Position numbers and translations under genes: made by a program. A stretch of DNA of 64,000 nucleotides from positions 159,404-223,403 of the forward strand of contig JAUJEB010000010.1 of assembly GCA_030442055.1 (NCBI GenBank), written 5' to 3'. Origin of the DNA: Agaribacillus aureus. GTDB taxonomy: Bacteria > Bacteroidota > Bacteroidia > Cytophagales > Cyclobacteriaceae. Shown here piece after piece: positions 26,736 through 35,440 of the stretch (positions within the stretch are counted from its first letter, which is position 1; each line of letters begins with the position of its first letter). Under the pieces are notes generated by a model. It had not been told where the DNA came from. It made no database searches and saw nothing but the letters and a program-made list of their open reading frames with translations.

Positions 26736-29132
26736 ATGCTTAGAAATTACTTTAATACAGCCATTAGAAATATCCTGAAGAACAAAATATTCAGCGTAAT
26801 CAATGTGGTGGGCCTGTCAATTGGTATGGCTGCCTGTTTGCTTATTCTGCATTATATAAATTACGAAAAGAGCTACGAGCATTTCCACCAACGCTCTGAT
26901 CAGCTTTACAGAGTTACCGTGGACAGTTATAATGGCGCTGAATTGGTCGTGCAGGACGCGGAAACGCATCCGGTGCTGGGGCCCGAATTAAAGGAGAAGT
27001 TTCCGGAGGTGCTGGACTTCGTAAGAATGCACGACGATGAGCTGGTTAAGATCAAGGTCGGAGATAAGCTATACAAGGAAACCCGGCTTTATTTCGCTGA
27101 CCCTTCCGCTTTTGATCTTTTCTCCATAGAAGTTCTCGAGGGTGATCCTAAAGCTGCCTTTCATATACCCTTCAAAATAGCGCTGTCGAGGAATTTGGCA
27201 GCGTTATATTTCGGCTCGACAGACATCGTGGGCAAAACAATCCAATTACCTAATGAAGGTGAATTAGTGGATGTTGAAATAGTGGGCGTTTACGAAAACC
27301 TGCCACCCAATACGCATTTGAAATTTAACGCACTGGTGTCTTTTAGCACTTTAAAGAAAAGCGGCTATGATCCGGGGTGGAACGGCAACAATGAATTTAC
27401 CTATTTGCTCATGCAAAAAGGGACGGACCTGCAGGCGTTTAATGATAAATTAGTAAAGTATTCAGCGGCCTTAAACGACAAAATTGAAAATAGCATATTC
27501 GTTGCCGAACCAATGAATGACATCCACTTGTACTCCAATAAAACCTATGAGCCTGAAACCAACGGAGACGCTAGAACTATTTATTTTCTGTTGGTGGTTG
27601 CCTTCTTTATCATAGTGATAGCCTGGGTGAATTATCTTAATTTATCGACTGCGCGATCGGCAGAAAGGGCTAAGGAGGTTGGTGTGAGGAAGGTGGTTGG
27701 GTCTTCGCGTTTAAATCTGATCTGGCAGTTTTTGCTGGAATCTGCCGTCATTAATGTAGCCGCCATGATCCTGACTTTGATTGTGGTACAGATAAGCCTT
27801 CCTTATTTCATCGAATTGTCCGGTCAGCCATTGCCCCGTTTTATTTTTACCGGGTTTTCGATTTGGGTAATTATCGCATTGCTGATTGTAGGAACCGCTT
27901 TATCGGGCTTATATCCCGCCATGGCACTGTCCGCATTTCAACCCGTTGCCGTCATAAAAGGTAAGCTAAAGAGCTCCAATCATGGCTTTTGGCTAAGGAG
28001 AGGGCTGGTTGTATTTCAATTTATAATCACCGTGATCCTTATTGCCGGGACATTCGCGGTTTTTCAACAGTTGAACTTTTTAAGGAGCAGGGATCTTGGG
28101 ATGAAGATTGACGAGATCCTGGTGGTTGAAGCGCCGCTTACCATCGATAACGATTCTATTAATCAGCAGCGCATGTCTGTATTAAAAAGCCAATGGCGGC
28201 AGCGAAGTGAGGTGCAAAATATTTCCAATTCGGGGTCAGTACCCGGCCTGGCCCATAAATACCTGAATTCTACTACCGGTGTTTCCATCACCGGCGTAAA
28301 TTCTGATCAAAACCATCATACTTTTTATCATTTTGGCATCGATGCATCTTTCATTGAAACACTGGGACTGGGCCTTGTAGAAGGGCGCAATTTTACGGAT
28401 AAAGAAAAAAACAGTAACCAGTTAATCTTAAATGAAGAGGCGGCGAGATTACTGGGATTCGAAAATGCAGCGGATGCCGTTGGAAAAAAGATAAACTTTG
28501 GCAAAACCGAAACGGTCATCGGCGTCATTAAAAACTATCACCATCATTATCTGAAGTTATCCGTAGCTCCGATTATTTACTGGTATAAACCCAATGGGTA
28601 TTTCACCTGCCTCGATATAAATACCAATGATATTCACGCTACCTTAAATGCTGTGAAAACTGATTTTGAGAAGGTTTTTCCCAATAGTACGTTTACCTAT
28701 TTTTTTCTCGATGAAAAGTTTAACCAGCAATATGCCGCAGATGTCCGGTTCGGCAAAGTATTTGGTCTGTTTGCTACATTGGCAATTTTCATCGCCTGTT
28801 TGGGGTTATTTGGCTTATCTTCTTTTACCGCCCTGCAAAGAACCAAGGAGATTGGTATCCGAAAGGTCTTGGGCGCCTCCGTTCCAGGCATCCTGGTATT
28901 ATTGTCCAGGGATTATCTGAAATTATTGCTTATTGCCATCGTGGTAGCGGTTCCCCTGGCCAATTATTTAATTATTGAGTGGTTAAATAATTTTGCCATT
29001 AAAATCAATGTTCAATGGTGGCTATTGGCACTTCCCTGTGTTTTGGTGGCAGCGGTCGCTATATTGTCGGTAAGCAGCCAATCCATCAGGGCCGCTACCA
29101 TCAACCCGGTGGATTCGCTGAAACACGAGTAA
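26736..29132 (+). CDS. ABC transporter permease, FtsX/MacB type (two FtsX domains)
   Basis: 798 residues beginning MLRNYFNTAIRNILKNKIFSVINVVGLSIGMAACLL, the standard start of large Bacteroidota FtsX-like permeases. Order: helix 1, MacB periplasmic core domain (about 45-240), three-helix FtsX domain (about 285-420), a second periplasmic core (about 440-640), and a second FtsX domain (about 670-795) with LQRTKEIGIRKVLGAS coupling motif. The motif RAKEVGVRKVVGSS in the first half is the matching coupling helix. No ATPase gene is beside it, so it must use one encoded elsewhere. Substrate unknown; such permeases move lipoproteins, peptides or drugs, or act as mechanotransmitters. Confidence 0.88.
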   Translation: MLRNYFNTAIRNILKNKIFSVINVVGLSIGMAACLLILHYINYEKSYEHFHQRSDQLYRVTVDSYNGAELVVQDAETHPVLGPELKEKFPEVLDFVRMHDDELVKIKVGDKLYKETRLYFADPSAFDLFSIEVLEGDPKAAFHIPFKIALSRNLAALYFGSTDIVGKTIQLPNEGELVDVEIVGVYENLPPNTHLKFNALVSFSTLKKSGYDPGWNGNNEFTYLLMQKGTDLQAFNDKLVKYSAALNDKIENSIFVAEPMNDIHLYSNKTYEPETNGDARTIYFLLVVAFFIIVIAWVNYLNLSTARSAERAKEVGVRKVVGSSRLNLIWQFLLESAVINVAAMILTLIVVQISLPYFIELSGQPLPRFIFTGFSIWVIIALLIVGTALSGLYPAMALSAFQPVAVIKGKLKSSNHGFWLRRGLVVFQFIITVILIAGTFAVFQQLNFLRSRDLGMKIDEILVVEAPLTIDNDSINQQRMSVLKSQWRQRSEVQNISNSGSVPGLAHKYLNSTTGVSITGVNSDQNHHTFYHFGIDASFIETLGLGLVEGRNFTDKEKNSNQLILNEEAARLLGFENAADAVGKKINFGKTETVIGVIKNYHHHYLKLSVAPIIYWYKPNGYFTCLDINTNDIHATLNAVKTDFEKVFPNSTFTYFFLDEKFNQQYAADVRFGKVFGLFATLAIFIACLGLFGLSSFTALQRTKEIGIRKVLGASVPGILVLLSRDYLKLLLIAIVVAVPLANYLIIEWLNNFAIKINVQWWLLALPCVLVAAVAILSVSSQSIRAATINPVDSLKHE

Positions 29133-29216
29133 AGAAATATTTAACAATCCAGTCTTTTGTTTTATCGATTAACTTCATTAGGTTAGTTTCTGTATTATTA
29201 ACCGCCACATTGAGTA

Positions 29217-29699
29217 ATGGATATACAGATCATTTGGATTATTATCGGTGCCATTTTTATTTTTGTTGGCATAGTGGGTTGTTTTATTCCTATTCTTCCC
29301 GGTCCGCCACTGGCCTATGTGGGATTATTGATGCTGCAGCTACTTGACCCGCCGGCTTTTACCACCAGGTTTTTACTTATTTGGGCCGGAGTTACGGCTA
29401 TTGTCACCTTTTTGGACTACGTTATTCCGGCATACGGCACTAAAAAATTTGGCGGAAGCAAGCGCGGGGTATGGGGTTCGGTAATCGGGTTAATTATTGG
29501 TGTTTTCTTTTTTCCCCCTTTTGGGATAATTATAGGGCCTTTATTGGGCGCTTTAATTGGAGAGCTCTCCGCTGGTAAGACCTCATCCACTGCCATAAAA
29601 TCAGCTTTTGGATCCTTTGTTGGGTTCCTGGCAGGAACATTGATCAAGCTTATTGCCACAGGATGGATGGGCTACCACTTTATGAAGGCGCTGATTTGA
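29217..29699 (+). CDS. DUF456 family membrane protein
   Basis: 160 residues with four or five hydrophobic segments rich in Gly. The start IGAIFIFVGIVGCFIPILPGPPLAYVGLL and the repeated Gly-rich segment GVWGSVIGLIIGVFFFPPFGIIIGPLLGALIGEL are characteristic of DUF456. Function unknown. It starts 84 bp after the permease gene on the same strand and is convergent with dinB. Confidence 0.85.
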   Translation: MDIQIIWIIIGAIFIFVGIVGCFIPILPGPPLAYVGLLMLQLLDPPAFTTRFLLIWAGVTAIVTFLDYVIPAYGTKKFGGSKRGVWGSVIGLIIGVFFFPPFGIIIGPLLGALIGELSAGKTSSTAIKSAFGSFVGFLAGTLIKLIATGWMGYHFMKALI

Positions 29700-29728
29700 T
29701 CACGCCATGACGACGCCCTCACGTGGTT

Positions 29729-30799
29729 TTAAAAATCCAATGTCAACTGATGCCCATCAGGGTTTTTGTTATCGTGGTTTAGATTTGATAATGCAACACC
29801 CAGTAGCCGTACACCAATATTTTCGATATTTACGGTAGCGAGCAATTCATTTGCTATTTCTGTCATAGAGGTAAAGTCGGTGATAAGATAAGGTAAGGTT
29901 TTACTTCTGGTAATTTGCTTAAAGTCAGCGAACTTGATTTTTACGGTCAGCGTTTTTCCAAAAATTTGATTTTTCTCCATCCATTGATATACGTTTTTAG
30001 CAATTTCCCGGATGGCTTCTTCCATCTCGTTCATATTGGTTAAGTCCTCTTCGAAGGTATCTTCGGAGCTTATCGATTTTCTGATACGGTTAGGGTTAAC
30101 CTGTCTGTCGTCCTGTCCAAATGCAATTTTATGGTAATATTCGCCCATCTTCCCAAATCGTTTGACCAGGTCAAGCACCGACCATTTTTTGAGATCTGCG
30201 CCATTGTAGATCCCGTAGCCATTCATTTTTTTGGCAGTTACTTTTCCGATACCATGAAATTTATGGATAGGTAATTTTTCAACAAACTTTTCAGCTTCAT
30301 GGGGCAAGATGACGGATAAACCATCAGGCTTATCAAGATCTGAGGCGGTTTTCGCCAAAAATTTATTGATAGAAATGCCCGCTGATGCCGTTAAACCTGT
30401 TTTATTCTTGATTTTAGACTTGATCTCCCTGGCAATGATGGTGGCTGAGGGGATTTCTTTTTTATTGCTTGTAACGTCCAGATATGCTTCGTCAAGTGAC
30501 AATGGCTCCACCAGGTCTGTATATTCATGAAAAATATCCCGTATTTCCAACGAGACCTTTTTGTATTGATCGAATCTCGGTTTTACAAAAATAAGATCCG
30601 GGCATTTCCGTGCTGCTATCGCAGATGGCATTGCCGAGTGTACCCCAAACCGCCTCGCTTCATAGCTGGCTGCTGCTACCACACCGCGTTTTGAACTGCC
30701 ACCTACAGCCACCGGCTTACCGCGCAATTCAGGGTTATCCCTTTGTTCCACCGAGGCATAGAAGGCGTCCATATCTATATGAATGATCTTTGTAACCAT
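29729..30799 (-). CDS. dinB: DNA polymerase IV (Y-family, translesion)
   Basis: 356 residues. The palm has IHIDMDAFYASVEQRD (catalytic Asp-x-Asp) and SLDEAYLDV (second catalytic acidic pair). Helix-hairpin-helix thumb residues (HKFHGIGKVTAKKM) and the little finger follow. The C-terminus ends QLTLDF, a beta-clamp binding peptide. It copies past damaged bases at low fidelity in the cytoplasm. Length and motif order are normal for DinB. I see no clear LexA-type operator upstream. Confidence 0.93.
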   Translation of the reverse strand: MVTKIIHIDMDAFYASVEQRDNPELRGKPVAVGGSSKRGVVAAASYEARRFGVHSAMPSAIAARKCPDLIFVKPRFDQYKKVSLEIRDIFHEYTDLVEPLSLDEAYLDVTSNKKEIPSATIIAREIKSKIKNKTGLTASAGISINKFLAKTASDLDKPDGLSVILPHEAEKFVEKLPIHKFHGIGKVTAKKMNGYGIYNGADLKKWSVLDLVKRFGKMGEYYHKIAFGQDDRQVNPNRIRKSISSEDTFEEDLTNMNEMEEAIREIAKNVYQWMEKNQIFGKTLTVKIKFADFKQITRSKTLPYLITDFTSMTEIANELLATVNIENIGVRLLGVALSNLNHDNKNPDGHQLTLDF

Positions 30800-31025
30800 T
30801 GGTTTTTATAAATGCCAGACCTTCACTTTCGCGAAGCCATCAATTAACCTTTGAAACAGATTACTAAAATTAAATATTAAAGGTGGCAAGCCGTGATCAT
30901 TCAGGCTTTTGGTATTATTATTTTATGAAAATATAGCTAAATTTAAATAAAAAATACCGATTAAAAGAGGGCTGGGTGGCACCATCAAATATGCTACACT
31001 GTTACAGTATAAGACCATTTAATCA

Positions 31026-31205
31026 ATGAAGAATTCAAAAAAGCTTTTTTTAATATTAGCGGGACTTTTCTTTCTGGTAATCATCTATATTAGTTACGAT
31101 ATTGCCTCCAAAACTACTTATCCGGGGTCGAAGGGTAATCTGAAAGAACGAATCGCCCCTTCCGACACCACAAAATCTCAGCAAAAATCAAGCAACAGCC
31201 ACTAA
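31026..31205 (+). CDS. 59-residue single-pass membrane protein
   Basis: A complete short frame (ATG at 31026, TAA at 31203-31205). It begins MKNSKKLFLILAGLFF, a basic start and one hydrophobic helix (about residues 6-24), then a polar tail with PGSKGNLKER and a Ser/Gln/Lys-rich end. The basic-hydrophobic-polar layout and the PGSK motif resemble small conserved Bacteroidota proteins I have seen. It lies alone between dinB (divergent) and the SprB-repeat lipoprotein 100 bp on. Function unknown. Confidence 0.6.
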   Translation: MKNSKKLFLILAGLFFLVIIYISYDIASKTTYPGSKGNLKERIAPSDTTKSQQKSSNSH

Positions 31206-31304
31206 AAACCCCTTAATCCTGCTTGTTTCCTAAAATATAATTGTACTTTAGTCGTTTTTAAGAAGCGCTTTTTAACCATTAATTTGTGCGGTAAATCTTT
31301 TAGA

Positions 31305-32117
31305 ATGAATATCAATGGGCCAAAACTTTTACACAGTTCATTAAACCACTTATTATTTTTCTTAACCATAATATGTCTGTGTTTGCTATCATCCTGTGGA
31401 GATGATCCATCGGTCGACTGTTCAATGGTAAATGTTTCCGTAGGGGCTACGTCGACCATTTCCAATTGTCCCGATGCCACGGGAACCGTTACGGTTACGG
31501 CGAGTGGCGGATCAGGAAATTTTGAATACAGCCTGGATGGGACTAATTTCCAAACTGACGCGGTTTTTATGAACGTTGGAGGTGGTGATTATACGGTAGT
31601 GGTTAGAGACGGCGACGGATGCAGCGCCAACACAGATGTTACGGTAGAGGCTACGAGTGACATTACATTTACTTCCACCAGCACAGCGGCCGGCTGCGGA
31701 GGCGATACGGGTTCTATTACCATCATGGCCTCGGGAGGGGATGGAAATTATGAATACAGCCTGGATGATGGTGATTTTCAGGCAGCCAATCAATTCAACA
31801 ACGTATCCAACGGTTTACACGCGGTGACCATCAGGGATGGCAATAATTGTGAGACCGCGGGAGAAGGCTATGTCTTAAGCGGCATAAGTTATGCCGGCGA
31901 GGTAGCGACTATTATTTCAACCTATTGTGCGGTGTCCGGTTGTCATGTGGCCAGCGAACCAAGGCCTGATTTTGCCATATTTGCCAATGTACAAACTTTT
32001 GCAGCGGAAATAAAAAGCAGGACACAAAGTAGAAATATGCCCAGGGGGTCCAGCTTGACGGACGAACAGATTGCGGCGATCGCCTGCTGGGTGGATGATG
32101 GAGCACTTGATAATTGA
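31305..32117 (+). CDS. SprB-repeat lipoprotein with C-terminal CX4CH cytochrome-like domain
   Basis: 270 residues from the ATG at 31305. A lipoprotein signal ends LCLLSSCGDD. Two SprB-type repeats follow (about 35-110 and 110-185, each with ASGGxGxxEYSLD and VxVRDGxxC/VTIRDGNNC). The C-terminal 85 residues contain YCAVSGCH, then NMPRG and SLTDEQIAAIACWVDDGA, the layout of a mono-haem cytochrome c domain: a haem-like motif, a Met ligand in the MPxG loop and a final helix. The spacing is CX4CH, not CX2CH, so haem attachment is uncertain. A surface or periplasmic electron carrier on an adhesive stalk is plausible (inference). Confidence 0.75.
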   Translation: MNINGPKLLHSSLNHLLFFLTIICLCLLSSCGDDPSVDCSMVNVSVGATSTISNCPDATGTVTVTASGGSGNFEYSLDGTNFQTDAVFMNVGGGDYTVVVRDGDGCSANTDVTVEATSDITFTSTSTAAGCGGDTGSITIMASGGDGNYEYSLDDGDFQAANQFNNVSNGLHAVTIRDGNNCETAGEGYVLSGISYAGEVATIISTYCAVSGCHVASEPRPDFAIFANVQTFAAEIKSRTQSRNMPRGSSLTDEQIAAIACWVDDGALDN

Positions 32118-32152
32118 TTGAATAAGCAAAAGTAAAGTAATTGCCTAATTGA

Positions 32153-32170
32153 AATTGACGCCTGTCAATT
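32153..32170. terminator. Short hairpin between convergent genes
   Basis: AATTGAC and GTCAATT (7-bp stem, GCCT loop) lie between the SprB-repeat gene and the OmpA gene, which converge here. There is no U-tract, so it is a weak terminator at best. Confidence 0.3.
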
Positions 32171-32203
32171 GATAAGCGCACCGCCCACCGATCATTTGTT
32201 TAC

Positions 32204-33352
32204 TTATTTTTCCAGAATTTCAATTTCCACCCGGCTGTTGTAGCTTGCCGTTGGTGAGCTCATGGGATAGATCGTTTTTTGTCCGCCCCAACCTTTGGTT
32301 TCTACTCTGCCCGGAAGAATGCCTTTTTCTTTCAGGTATTTTTTGATGACCTTGGCCCGTTCCATTGAAAGCATTACCGCATCACCCTTTATGTAGTTGT
32401 TTTTAGAGCTGGTTCGAAAATAGTTTTTATCTCTTTTACCCATCGTGACAATTTCACCCCGGAAATCACCATTGGTGTGCCCGTGAATTTTGATTCTCAT
32501 AGCGGGATTATCGGTCATAATAGAAAGCAACTTCTTTAAATTCGACTCCGACGACTGTTGTAGAATGGCGGCATTTCTGTGAAATAACAGATTGTTAAAA
32601 ATAATAACATCTCCCGATTTTCCAGTTTGTAATTGGTCAATAGCACTTTCCTCGGGTTCCTTTACTTCCAAAACAACGGATTCAGACGTTATTGGGGGTA
32701 AATTACGGTTCAGGTTCTTTGAAATGGCATCACTTCTGGAGTCAGCTATCAAATCCGTCTTTACCTCAGGTGGATCGGGTGCTTTTGTTTTTTGGATGGT
32801 AATTTCAGTAGAGGGGGCATTTTCTCTCTCTGTCTCTGTTGCCGGTGACCTGGGGTTGGTGGTGACAAGGGCTTTTTTCGGGGATATCAAATCCCCTAAA
32901 ACCGGCTGCGGCGCCTTTGAAACCGGGTTGTTCGCTAAATGTATATTGGTTCTTACCTGACCAGGCTGGTGTTTATAATACCAGGCCTCGCTGAAATATG
33001 CATAAGTCCTCAGCTCGTGTAATTTGGCTAACGTAGCCCGCTTATCAGTGGATTGATAGGCGAAAACATAGTAACTGTCTTTGAGACTATTGAAAAAATA
33101 CCCGGCACTTTTTATGTAAAGCCGTGCCTTGTTTACATGCGCTATGGCATTGATCTCTTCCCTGTATGTTCCAATAACAATAAAATTTTTAGCTACCAAT
33201 GAGTCCTGCGGCAACGAATGTTCGACGGATGAGGCGAGTGACACCTGTGTACTGGTCATGGTGAAACCTTTGCCTGTATTAATCACAAAAGTGAATAACA
33301 GTAGGAGGGGAATATACGAGTACCTGTACGATTTTGAGATTTTTGGCTTCAC
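32204..33352 (-). CDS. OmpA-family protein with SPOR-like N-terminal domain
   Basis: 382 residues. A signal sequence (about 1-30) is followed by a SPOR-like domain (about 55-130, FIVIGTYREEINAIAHVNKA ... YYVFAYQSTDKRATLAKLHELR), a Pro/Thr-rich linker (130-245), and an OmpA C-terminal peptidoglycan-binding domain (265-382) with KIHGHTNG, SMERAKVIKKYLKEKGI and NSRVEIEILEK. It probably tethers the outer membrane to the cell wall; the SPOR-like part may recognise denuded glycan. OmpA domains with this layout occur in gliding bacteria. Upstream is a 726-bp gene-free region. Confidence 0.8.
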   Translation of the reverse strand: MKPKISKSYRYSYIPLLLLFTFVINTGKGFTMTSTQVSLASSVEHSLPQDSLVAKNFIVIGTYREEINAIAHVNKARLYIKSAGYFFNSLKDSYYVFAYQSTDKRATLAKLHELRTYAYFSEAWYYKHQPGQVRTNIHLANNPVSKAPQPVLGDLISPKKALVTTNPRSPATETERENAPSTEITIQKTKAPDPPEVKTDLIADSRSDAISKNLNRNLPPITSESVVLEVKEPEESAIDQLQTGKSGDVIIFNNLLFHRNAAILQQSSESNLKKLLSIMTDNPAMRIKIHGHTNGDFRGEIVTMGKRDKNYFRTSSKNNYIKGDAVMLSMERAKVIKKYLKEKGILPGRVETKGWGGQKTIYPMSSPTASYNSRVEIEILEK

Positions 33353-34015
33353 TATTAATAGCTATATTTTACTGCTGATTTTAATCACACCAGGTGCCTT
33401 TGCACCTTTCTCAGGAACATATAAAAGATTAAATAATCTCCTTGTTCCCACGAACATTTAGAGCTCGTTCCAACAATTTTTATCGGGATTTCACAGCGGC
33501 TTTTTGTTCGGTTAACGGTATGCTACGGCAACGTCACAAATCATAAAATGGCCAAATGCTAGCGGCAATTTTTTACTCTAATCAACTGAATTTAGTACTT
33601 TACCTATTGATTTCCAAACCCTTAATCCGGTCTGAAAAAATAGCTAGAATGTTGAAATTGCACTTTAGTTATATTTTAAATTTATACGCTGATCGTTGAT
33701 TTTTAGCTTTGTGGTAAAGAGAAAAAGAAAATTAAATTGTAATCAACAGTTTAGCTAATTACATCTAAAAGTCAAGTTAACAATTAGTTATACTGATCTG
33801 ATTTTTAGTGATTTTTTAAAGGTGAACTTTGTGGTTTTCAGAAATTATAATGAAAGTATTGGTTTGCACTTGCAAAGATTTAGAACTTTTTCCGTTTACA
33901 AGTTGCCATAAATTTCCCATTTTTTTTTAACCGGTCTTTATTTTAGGAAGGGTTTCAGGTCAATATCAGGTTTCCCTCAAAGGACGTTTTTATGAATTTA
34001 CGTTCGGTATTTAAG
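33353..34015. other. Long gene-free AT-rich region
   Basis: About 660 bp between the OmpA gene (reads away from it) and the SusD terminator. No ORF with coding character, RNA gene or repeat was recognised. It must hold the OmpA promoter on the minus strand. It could hide a small RNA, but nothing seen supports one. Confidence 0.35.
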
Positions 34016-34056
34016 AAAATCATGATAAAGGCGGCGCAAGCCTTTATCATGATTTT
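34016..34056 (-). terminator. Strong hairpin terminator of the susCD operon
   Basis: A perfect 17-bp inverted repeat (34016-34032 with 34040-34056, 7-base loop) with arms ending in AAAAT/ATTTT, 22 bp past the SusD stop codon. The symmetric A/T ends allow it to work in both directions. Confidence 0.85.
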
Positions 34057-34078
34057 AACTAATTGAAGTTTTTATATA

Positions 34079-35422
34079 TTATCCACCCTGGCGACCTACC
34101 TCAGGAAAAGGTCTGGGGAATCTTTCATGGACAATATCTCCAACTCTATCTAAAGGCAATTCATCCAGCCGGTCATACCTCCTGAGATCGATCCATCGAT
34201 GCCCTTCAAAATAGAGCGAATACCTTCGTTGCTTTAGCATTTCATTGATCAGTGAAGCCTGATCCACCGTACCGGCATAATCTGCCAGCCCATGGGCATT
34301 TCTGATAATATCCAGTGTGTTAACCGCTTCCGTTAATTGATTTTCCTGAATATTGGCTTCCGCGTAGATCAGAATTAGTTCCTCATTCCTCATGAGGGTG
34401 ACCGGATCGGTTTGAGACTGGAACACGTTCAGATCGTAATTACTTGATAACCCGGACTGCGTAGCCGGTCCTATCTCGGGGTTGTCAATATCTCTTAGCG
34501 ACGCCTTTGATAACCTGGTATCACCAAGTTCTGCCTCATCAACCCACTCTTCCCTGGCGGCGCGAATATCACCGCTCGCATTCAAACCAATAAATAGTTG
34601 ATTTAACACATCACCGGTGCTGGTTGAAAAAGAATAAAAGACACCATTGTTAAAGTCACCATTCAGATCCAGGAAAGAATCTGCCAAAAGCGTTAATGCT
34701 TCGCTGTAGTTGCCCCGGTACAGGGCGACCCTGGCAGCCAAACCGCGGTTAAACTCGCGGAAGGTTTGAGGTGTCGTAAAATTAGTGAAGCCTGAGCTTA
34801 AGTTGAATAGAAAGGCATCACCCGAAGCATTCAGGTTATTGCTTGCTTCATTTAACAAGTCCGCGATAAAGCTAAAAGCCTCGGCCTTTGAAACAAATGG
34901 CCCCAGATCGTCGGGGTCGCTTACGTCAGTGCGAATGCCATTTTCATCCTGCACATTTAAATTCATCAATAATTCATGGGCAATGATGGTCCTGGCAAAT
35001 CCCAGGTACCCGTTTTTACTTTCGTCAGTAATGTCAGCGTTGGTTGTGTTAACGGCTTCGATCAGAATGTTGGCATTTTTTATAGCCCGGTAACGCCCAT
35101 AATAATTCCGGGTAGTATAAAAGGCATTGTTATCCAAAGGCCCGCCGCTTTGCCCCAGCAGGTCAGAAATGAATCTTGGATCCGACCCGGAAAATCGATA
35201 GTGTTCGCGTCCAAGGATTCCTACATTATCAAAATAAATGGGTAGATCTGTCCTCATTTCGGAAAGCGTTCCAAAGACGAGGTTATTCAACTGCGCGCTG
35301 TTGGCATTTTCCAGGAGACCTGTTAGTGAAGGGCTATTGGGATCAACCTGATCCCCGATTTCGCAAGCAGTCAGCGATGATAGCACCAGTACAATGACTA
35401 AAATATTTTTATATAATTTCAT
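34079..35422 (-). CDS. RagB/SusD family nutrient-binding outer-membrane lipoprotein
   Basis: 447 residues with a lipoprotein signal (SSLTACE, Cys20). The helical TPR-like SusD fold is seen in NYYGRYRAIKNANILIEAV (about 100-120) and in the C-terminal signature LRNEELILIYAEANIQ ... LDIIRNAHGL ... LKQRRYSLYFEGHRWIDLRRY. It forms the lid over the SusC barrel encoded 18 bp upstream on the same transcript and captures the ligand. At 447 residues it is on the short side. No glycosidase, peptidase or regulator gene adjoins the pair, so the ligand cannot be inferred. Confidence 0.93.
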   Translation of the reverse strand: MKLYKNILVIVLVLSSLTACEIGDQVDPNSPSLTGLLENANSAQLNNLVFGTLSEMRTDLPIYFDNVGILGREHYRFSGSDPRFISDLLGQSGGPLDNNAFYTTRNYYGRYRAIKNANILIEAVNTTNADITDESKNGYLGFARTIIAHELLMNLNVQDENGIRTDVSDPDDLGPFVSKAEAFSFIADLLNEASNNLNASGDAFLFNLSSGFTNFTTPQTFREFNRGLAARVALYRGNYSEALTLLADSFLDLNGDFNNGVFYSFSTSTGDVLNQLFIGLNASGDIRAAREEWVDEAELGDTRLSKASLRDIDNPEIGPATQSGLSSNYDLNVFQSQTDPVTLMRNEELILIYAEANIQENQLTEAVNTLDIIRNAHGLADYAGTVDQASLINEMLKQRRYSLYFEGHRWIDLRRYDRLDELPLDRVGDIVHERFPRPFPEVGRQGG

Positions 35423-35440
35423 TTGTTTGCTCTTTAAAAA

